Of a DNA stretch of 64,000 nt, positions 57,491 to 64,000 are shown piece after piece. The position numbers and the translations under genes are program-made. Below the pieces are notes generated by a model that saw nothing but the letters and a program-made list of their open reading frames with translations, was not told the DNA's origin and searched no databases. The stretch is from Echinarachnius parma (Eukaryota > Echinodermata > Echinoidea > Clypeasteroida > Echinarachniidae): NCBI GenBank assembly GCA_037951105.1, contig JBAMJV010000852.1, positions 62,001 through 126,000 of the forward strand, written 5' to 3'. Numbering within the stretch: the first letter of the stretch is position 1; every line of letters starts with the position of its first letter.

Positions 57491-57529
57491 TACAACACTG
57501 TAAAATACATACAAAATTATAAGAATATA

Positions 57530-57629
57530 AAAATACATTTCATTTACAGTTTTGCATGGCAGATTGCATGTACAAATTAAAAGTTATTATTTGAAGAGGG
57601 GTTGCAACCAAAAAGGAATCGGGTCCTTA
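57530..57629. repeat. Copy of 48043-48142
   Basis: CATTTCATTTACAGTTTTGC ... GGAATCGGGTCCTTA. It continues into the copy-2 block after the Harbinger insertion. Confidence 0.85.
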
Positions 57630-59322
57630 TGCGGCGTTCCCACTGTCGTGCGATTGGTCATTCGTAGCTGATCGTGGAACTTCTCTGAAATTTCAGGTTT
57701 GGATACGAGGAGATGCGAGTCGATACGTTCTGGTGAGACACGATCTGTCACGATCTGGTTTCCCATTAAGATACGATCATATACGTTCCGATAAGATTGT
57801 CCCGATTGAGTCCACGATTGGGTCTCGATGTGACACGATCATCACGATCGGGGTCCCCGATTTGGGACGATCGGGTACGTGCAGATACGTTCGGATACCT
57901 TCCGATACGTTCATCACTAACCGATACGCTATGTTGCGATAGGATACGAGTGTGGTCGCGATGTCTTTCACGATGAAGATCGAGAGTGATCACGATTTGA
58001 GCTACGATTAGACCCCGACGGATACACCGGCAGTCTGTACTACAATTACAAAGGCTTTTTTCTTATACCACTCCTGGCTATGGTGGATGCTTGGTGGAAA
58101 TAACACATGTCAGATGCTCAGATATTGGGCGACTCTGAGCTGTACAACGGCCTGGAAGAGGAAGCCCTAGAACTCCCACACCCTGCCCTCTGACTGCAAG
58201 CCCTGATGACCACCAAGACATGTCCTTCGTCATCCTGGGGGATTACGCCTTCGCACTCAGGAACTACCTCATGAAGCCATGCGGCACTTGCTGCTGCTGC
58301 AAAAGAGGCCACATTTCGGGCATCCACCGTCTCAATGTGAGGGATAACAAAAAGAGAACTTCTCCCACACCCACTTCTCTGTGCTGTTCATGTCAGTAAT
58401 GGCATCTCCTCCTGATCCACTCTTCTTGGCGCGTTTCTTCAGCCGGCCCATCATGGTCCTCATGCTTGTGTACCTAATTTTAATATTGGCAGCCTGTGCA
58501 GCCCATAGTATAGATCCCCCTTCTGGGTGACATCTTTGAAACCCGCAAGGCATTTGCTGTAGCGGACCTAATTTCTCATGTGGAACTTAATGATTTCCTC
58601 CTTTTGCTCTTCAGTAAAGGCAGTTACTGTTTTCTTTCTCTTGGCTTTCTGGATGGGGTGGTCTCCTCTGCCTCCTATGGTGCCGGCTCTGACTGGACTG
58701 GTTCAGGCTCAGGGGGTGGGACAGTCTGGCCCCTTTCCATTCTTGCGGTGGCATCTCTCAAAGGCTCCAAAAATTACTAGCGAAAGCAAGTTGACAGTAA
58801 AGATGTTCTGTCTTCAAGACAGATCGATGAATGAGGCGCATTCAATCTTGTCTGGTATATATATGGGCGCGAGAACTCCGTAACAGATCGTGAACGTCCG
58901 TGAAAAAACATGACATCTCTACTCTACTCGCATTTACTCGCATCTACTCGTATCAACTCCTATCTGCTCGTGAGTTATTCGTGTCAGGTCGTGAGCAATG
59001 GTACCCGACAGAGCGCCACATATCGTGACAGATCGTGGGAGATCGCAGCACATCTCAACAGAGCGTGGTGTTTGATTTGTCCAAGGTTGATCCCGATCAC
59101 CACCATTTGGAAGCACGATTAGATGCGCTTTGTTACGATCCAATACGATCCGATGCGATGATCACGATTGACAAGTAATCGTGTTGATCGTAGAAATGTT
59201 TTGAACCGTTCCAAAAATGTCCTACGATCAACACGATACGATCACCACGATTACTTCACGATCAGCTACGAATAGCCAATCGTGGCGATCGTAACTAATC
59301 ACACGACAGTGGGAACGCCGCA
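57630..59322. mobile_element. PIF/Harbinger-like element with TTA target duplication
   Basis: Perfect terminal TGCGGCGTTCCCACTGTCGT at both ends (inverted), with TTA at 57627-57629 and 59323-59325. Subterminal zones are dense in GATCGT/ACGATC words. The interior holds a decayed MADF-type gene on the minus strand; no DDE transposase is seen. A 3-bp TWA duplication and an accessory Myb/MADF gene are typical of PIF/Harbinger. Confidence 0.82.
58118..58690 (-). pseudogene. Decayed MADF/Myb-like gene of the Harbinger element
   Basis: The minus strand reads KAKRKKTVTAFTEEQKEEII, KFHMRN, stop, VRYSKCLAGFKDVTQKGDLY, then MRTMMGRLKKRAKKSGSGG, STEKWVWEKFSF. After a frameshift come VIPHIETVDARNVASFAAA and SSRPLYSSESPNI, then a stop. 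The order (EEQ..I..., Y.K....Y.D, R....R.KK..SGS, W....FSFL.P) fits a MADF DNA-binding domain. At least one stop and one frameshift. Confidence 0.6.
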
Positions 59323-59626
59323 TTACCCATTGGGTCCTTACCCATTGGGTCCTTTTTTTTTTTTAAGTGATTTTTATTCCTCCAAATTAAAACATTTACA
59401 ATTGAATATACATAAACAAATATATGTCCAATGTGAACATCTTAAACAGAGAATAGAACAAATTACAATTCTAATGAAAGAAAGTATAAATAATTACCTT
59501 ACATGCATAATCAATTACAAATCTTACTATAATTATTAACTACAAACGAATAATGATAATTGGAGGTTTTTAAGCTATGATAAAAAGAAGAAAAAACAAA
59601 ACAAAACAAACACCCTCTACCCCCTA

Positions 59627-59629
<3 letters not shown>
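59323..59629. other. Flank of the Harbinger insertion
   Basis: ACCCATTGGGTCCTT is duplicated at 59325-59352, followed by a T run and AT-rich sequence. No gene. Confidence 0.5.
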
Positions 59630-59708
<79 letters not shown>

Positions 59709-59733
59709 ACACACACGCACACACACACACACA
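59630..59733. repeat. (CA)n microsatellite
   Basis: About 100 bp of CA, longer than the same site in copy 1 (48397-48432). Confidence 0.97.
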
Positions 59734-61455
59734 TACTTGAAAAGAATAAACATCAACTTCAGACGTATGAACAAAATAAGCTTGCTTCTCAGATGTCAGA
59801 TTATTTTTTTTTTTCATCAATGTTCAATGGAAAATGCTCGTTTATCCGTTGTTCAGTTCACGGGCGAGATATCTGGGCAGGTAGACCTGGGAGTGGCGAT
59901 ACCACTGACTGCCCGCACTTTTCCTATGTGATGGCATCAAGGTTTCTCCTCCTTACCTGCTGCACCATGTCGCACCTCCACTGATGTAGGTTGACCCCTG
60001 CTTCCCGCGCTGCTCCTCGCTCGCCGACTCTCTCCTACCAGTCGTACCCCCGCCCCCCCCCCCCCCCTCCTCCCCTCCCCTCCGCGCATCCAGTTCCTGT
60101 CGCCATATTCCCCTTTCCTGAACCCAATGGAAATGGCGCACTCAGCTTTCAAGGCTGCGGTCAAGATGGAGGGGGTGTCCGCTGCCAACAATTTTCGAGG
60201 CCGAGGCCGAGACCACTGTTTAAGTTGTTTAATCATGGGGGGGGGGGTCCAAGACCATAGGTTTAGATTGTCGAGACTGATCAAAAGTGGACTAACCTTT
60301 CTGATTTTTTTTTTTTTTGGGGGGGGGGGGAGGGGGGGGGGGGAGGTGCGTACGCAACCACCCCCACTGGCTACGGGCCTGTATCGCATGATTAAATAAG
60401 GGCCTATAAGGACAACGAACCCGGACAAATCATTGTTTGCACTATAGATGAACAATCTCTAAATGTTTGAGTTCGATCGGTCAAGAAATAAGATAATTAT
60501 TGCTCTTTGGAAATAGCCATGTTCTACGAGTGACTCAAATTGGCAACGCACTCTACCAAAGTTGTGGACAACTTCCCACACGATTAGTATGTAGAATTTC
60601 ATTATTTTTTGTTTTCATTTTTCTAGAAATATATGTTTACCCTTTGTTTGAGATCAACCGATATGTATTTTAGAATACATTTGTACACAACATATCACGA
60701 GTGTTTGGAATGGAAATGTGTGACTATAAGGAAAATCTGAGATTAGAAGGAAAACGTGTGGACAAAAGGTATAGGGAATTGTCCACAAACTTATCAGAGT
60801 CGGTGCTTATCCACTTTCAGTCCCCTATCATGTCTTTAGAAATAAATCGTCCATAGTCTTCTTGTTTATTGCCTGATCATGCTCTAACTTTCAGAGATTA
60901 TTTCTACCAATCTCTTAGAATTTGAAATCAACAATTTGCTTGGCTCCATTGTCCTCTAAATTTAGCCTAGGATTAATCGAGACGTTTCATATAAGTCACA
61001 ATAATGTCGTCATATTTTTAGCCGTCGGGTTAAATTCAACCTGAATATTGGTCGTGAGAGAAATTCATTTCCCCCTTCACCAACCCTGGAACCATATTCA
61101 CTATTATCAAATAAGCAATATTATATAAGCACGATTTGTTTGTTTTAAAGTTGGCATCATTAAAAAAAATTTAAAAACGCATGATTTGAGCAATGTAACG
61201 CATACTTATGTTTTCATAGTACAAATAAGCTGTTTTATCATGTTTATTGTTGGATTCTGTTGTTTGCAAAATAATTTGTTTATCTATTTTAAAGGGAATA
61301 AATGAAATAAATGAAAGGTAATTGTTTTGGTAGTCTACCTACAAAATCAGAAAAATTGGCTTCCAGATAAAAATTAAATAATTTGAAAACTAATCACCAT
61401 ACTAGCGTAAGTGTTCATGTGTCTGCACACGAAGACTCCTGCTATATTATAGGTA
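59734..61455. repeat. 1.8-kb dispersed block, copy 2
   Basis: Matches 48433-50205: AATAAGCTTGCTTCTCAGAT ... GCACTATAGATGAACAATCT ... CTAGCGTAAGTGTTCATG. Carries G/C runs near 60055-60067, 60238-60247 and 60319-60342. Confidence 0.88.
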
Positions 61456-61990
61456 GTCCAGATTCAGGACGTGATTTGTGAACACACACCACCTACATGC
61501 ACACCACACAGTACGAATCAGAGCTACGGGCGCTAACGCTACTATCGTTACGTCCGTAATTCCCCTTTCCTAGCTCAAAAATAACGTCCTGACGTTTCCG
61601 TGGGAATTGGGCGTGGAAAAAATCACCGGTTCGCAGCGCACGTCAATCATTATTCATGAGCATGCAGCATTTTGTATACGATTGCCACAGTCATCGCGCT
61701 ACGTCATAATACCCGCAGCCAATCACGTTTGGCTAGTTGCCAGCTAATTAACATCATGCTTACGTTCGCGGAGCAAAAGATACAAAAGCGACCGAACCAT
61801 CTGCAGGTTCTAATATTACATACGGCAGCTATCAGCTGCGTGAGCGCTAACGGCAGCTATTGGCTGAGCTGAGCTAGCTATGTGCAGGCGGTTCGGGGAG
61901 CGAACTATATTATAGGACGTATTATATCCTACATGAATGAAATCCTGTTCAGTGATTGGTCTACATAGCGTCATGTGACCAAACATAGTA
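61456..61990. other. No gene recognised
   Basis: GC-richer than its surroundings, with AGCTATCAGCTGC-type words near 61829. No coding signal. Confidence 0.4.
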
Positions 61991-61994
61991 TGAA

Positions 61995-62729
61995 GGTGTG
62001 TCCCAACTTCGCGCACGAAAATTTCGGATTTTTTCAAAGTGGCTTAGGAACAAGAAAATTACAGTAATCTCAATGAAACAATCATAAATTAACCCTCAAA
62101 TTCTGAGGATTCGATTTATCTTCATCAATTTCATTTTAAACTCACAATTCGTGGTTATAACGGACCTTTTCCGTGACCATGTCATATCAGAAAGAACTTC
62201 GTCACAGAGTACGGTAGTCTCCATACTTCGCGCGTACATACCTAGGGCATCCTGCCATTGACTTAACACGTATCCCTGTGTAGCAAACTGTAACACGCAT
62301 TTCAATGGCAGTGTGATGATGCAAACATTTTGCGCGCATTAGCATGTTAGCACGCGCGCCGTTGTCAAGCTATCTACGGAGATTGCGCGATCCGAAAGTA
62401 AATTTGAAGGGTAGGTCGAATAAAGGAGCATTTTGCGCAGCCTTTCGATGACAACAAATATGTTCTACTGGCACGATTTCCGATTAATTTGCTTGATTCT
62501 TCCTCCATAATTTTGTTGAAACACCAAAGTTGTGATTACAAAAAAAGACCCCAAAAAGTGAGTATTTCTCCAGAAATATCGCTCTTTATTTTCTAATTTT
62601 TTGGTTGATGAGTAATTGATGTGTGCTCTTTCATTTGACATTGAAAATTTCCGTCGCCGTGTCCGTGTTCTAATTTGTGCGTATCTCGCCTATGATGCGC
62701 GAAGTTGGGATACGCGCGAAGTTAAGACA
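61995..62729. mobile_element. TIR element with AACTTCGCGC ends
   Basis: GTGTGTCCCAACTTCGCGC at the left; the right end inverted reads AGTGTCTTAACTTCGCGCGT. ACTTCGCGCG words recur inside (62225). No transposase was seen. Confidence 0.5.
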
Positions 62730-62767
62730 CTTGTCCATAATGCCCATGGAGAAAAATGTGCTATGCG

Positions 62768-62813
62768 TGACGTCATTCATGGAATAGTAAATGCTATTCC
62801 ATGAATGACGTCA
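62768..62813. repeat. Perfect 20-bp palindrome with 6-nt loop
   Basis: TGACGTCATTCATGGAATAG pairs exactly with 62794-62813. Each arm carries a CRE-like TGACGTCA-type core. Confidence 0.9.
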
Positions 62814-62814
62814 T

Positions 62815-63480
62815 AGACGCCGGGTGATCATATTGAGCCCATAGAGATGCGTGTTATAAAACTTCCCTGCGAGCAGAGGTCTTGTTTTAGCTTGCGAAAG
62901 ATGCTCGACGAGATTTCTCAAAGAGTTTTAAAAAAAAGAAATACAGCATATTTTCACCCGTGAATATCAATAAGTTCCAAAGAATATTCTAGAGATGCAT
63001 TTCATGTATAACGTAGCGGTATTCGAATTTTAAAAATACGACAATGGTGCACATTGTGCATCGTTGTCCTTCTGTGGTCGTGACACTATTTCGTCATGTA
63101 ACAATCGGCCGCGGGCCGGTGTGCACTGCACTAGCTGTATGTGTAATGTATTTTCTCCATACAATTACACGTGTGTAGTATGTAAAGCAGGCTAATTATT
63201 CACTTTGATGCGCGCGTTTTGCATTTGGGTGCGCATTAGTTGTTAAGGCGCGTAACCATGAATGGAAAGATAGCGCAATACGCGCTCTGCGCTAGGACTA
63301 TAATTGCGCAAAGGGGGTCAGTGTCACAAACAGAACATAGTCAGTGCAGTGATGGTTCCATGATCAATGTTGAGTTTTTCTTTATATTTTTCTTTAATTG
63401 AATTGAAATCATTTGTTTTTGCGATGATTATGATTATGCGAAGGATATAAAACAAATATATTATGCATTATTTCGAGCCA
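62815..63480. other. No gene recognised
   Basis: Nothing recognised. Confidence 0.5.
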
Positions 63481-63481
63481 C

Positions 63482-63591
63482 TAGTGAAATTATGGATTCC
63501 TCGGTGACAGAAAAAGCACTATGTTCTTCGGGTCTACGACCCTCAGAACATAGTGCTTTTCTTGTCACCTCGGAATCCATAATTTCAACTA
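63482..63591. repeat. 110-bp hairpin
   Basis: Arms of 46-47 nt (TAGTGAAATTATGGATTCCT ... AGCACTATGTTCT) with a 17-nt loop and very few mismatches. Confidence 0.85.
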
Positions 63592-63617
63592 GAGGCTCTC
63601 AGTGCATGGTATATTTG

Positions 63618-63736
63618 TTTACGGTACGTGTCTTCGTGGCTCTATTGTCTCCGAACGTACGCGTGAATAGAGTTGGCGCACTCGCAGACAATTGGCGCAT
63701 ACGGAACCATGAGGCCCTAATGGTTCCGTAAGTGTT
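63618..63736 (+). repeat. Dispersed ~250-bp repeat, copy 3 (truncated)
   Basis: GTACGTGTCTTCGTGGCTCT to ATGGTTCCGTAAGTGTTGTT. The second half is replaced by the retroposon tail that follows. Confidence 0.75.
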
Positions 63737-63738
63737 GT

Positions 63739-64000
63739 TGATTCAATGTTCAATGTTCAATGTTCAATTTTATTTCATTTTCAACAAGAAGGTACATATA
63801 TTTACAATGAATAATTCACAACAACATTTGTGAAAGTATAAACAATAAATTATAAACATTGGCAATCAAAATGCATGTTGATATAATAATTGATTAAAAT
63901 ATAATGAATTAAGATACTACGAAATTTTTAGATTTTTAAATAAGGTACAATTCAATTTTGACATTTAGAAATAATCATATTATAAAAGCGGAAACAGAAA
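63739..64000 (-). mobile_element. 3' end of a minus-strand retroposon, (ATTGAAC)n tail
   Basis: The minus strand ends AAATAAAATTGAACATTGAA CATTGAACATTGAA. The AT-rich body runs off the window. Confidence 0.5.

Noticed and set aside
62616-62804. 62-codon plus-strand frame
   Set aside because: Runs through a TIR element end and a perfect palindrome; no motif.

Overview
This is eukaryotic genomic DNA, almost certainly from a marine invertebrate animal. The evidence is short coding exons with consensus splice sites, long introns packed with transposons, CR1/L2-type retroelements, many TIR elements and long trinucleotide arrays. A C-type-lectin gene rich in CTLD modules, together with this repeat mix, would suit an echinoderm or another invertebrate deuterostome. 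The sequence alone does not fix the phylum.

The one host gene I can build lies on the minus strand from about 44.8 kb down to at least 3.26 kb. It starts with a TATA-like box and a signal-peptide exon (44659-44725). Eight CTLD half-exons follow in transcription order: D2 (28297-28492), B2 (26720-26960), A2 (22093-22261), C2 (18781-19013), D1 (16805-17009), B1 (15308-15537), A1 (9695-9863) and C1 (3260-3477). D+B makes one CTLD and A+C makes another, so the gene encodes four tandem CTLDs in two D-B-A-C units. Every junction has consensus splice sites and matching phase, and each two-exon CTLD is a symmetric phase 1-1 module. The module nearest the signal peptide is damaged twice: an in-frame TAG in D2 and a frameshift in B2. 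Skipping it would leave the frame open. A possible last exon is at 153-421.

The introns and the 45-64 kb flank are nearly all repeats. They include three degenerate non-LTR RT elements (11.6-14.7 kb, 37.75-39.87 kb, and a fragment at 40.0-40.35 kb) and a nearly intact L2-like element at 54.4-57.35 kb sitting inside a (GGACTC)n array. There is a pol-less LTR element at 5.4-7.3 kb. A MULE-like element (35.0-36.4 kb) has a perfect 9-bp TSD, and a PIF/Harbinger-like element (57.6-59.3 kb) has a TTA TSD and MADF-gene remains. Several MITE families end at TTAA; one copy lies inside an inverted repeat whose other arm preserves the empty site. Other features are a TIR element carrying a tRNA-like sequence, giant hairpins, G/C-tract elements, satellites, long microsatellites and duplicated blocks (42.2/43.4 kb and 48.0/57.5-61.5 kb).

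From about 45 to 64 kb I recognise no host gene. All family names come from motif reading by eye, and identities are visual estimates.
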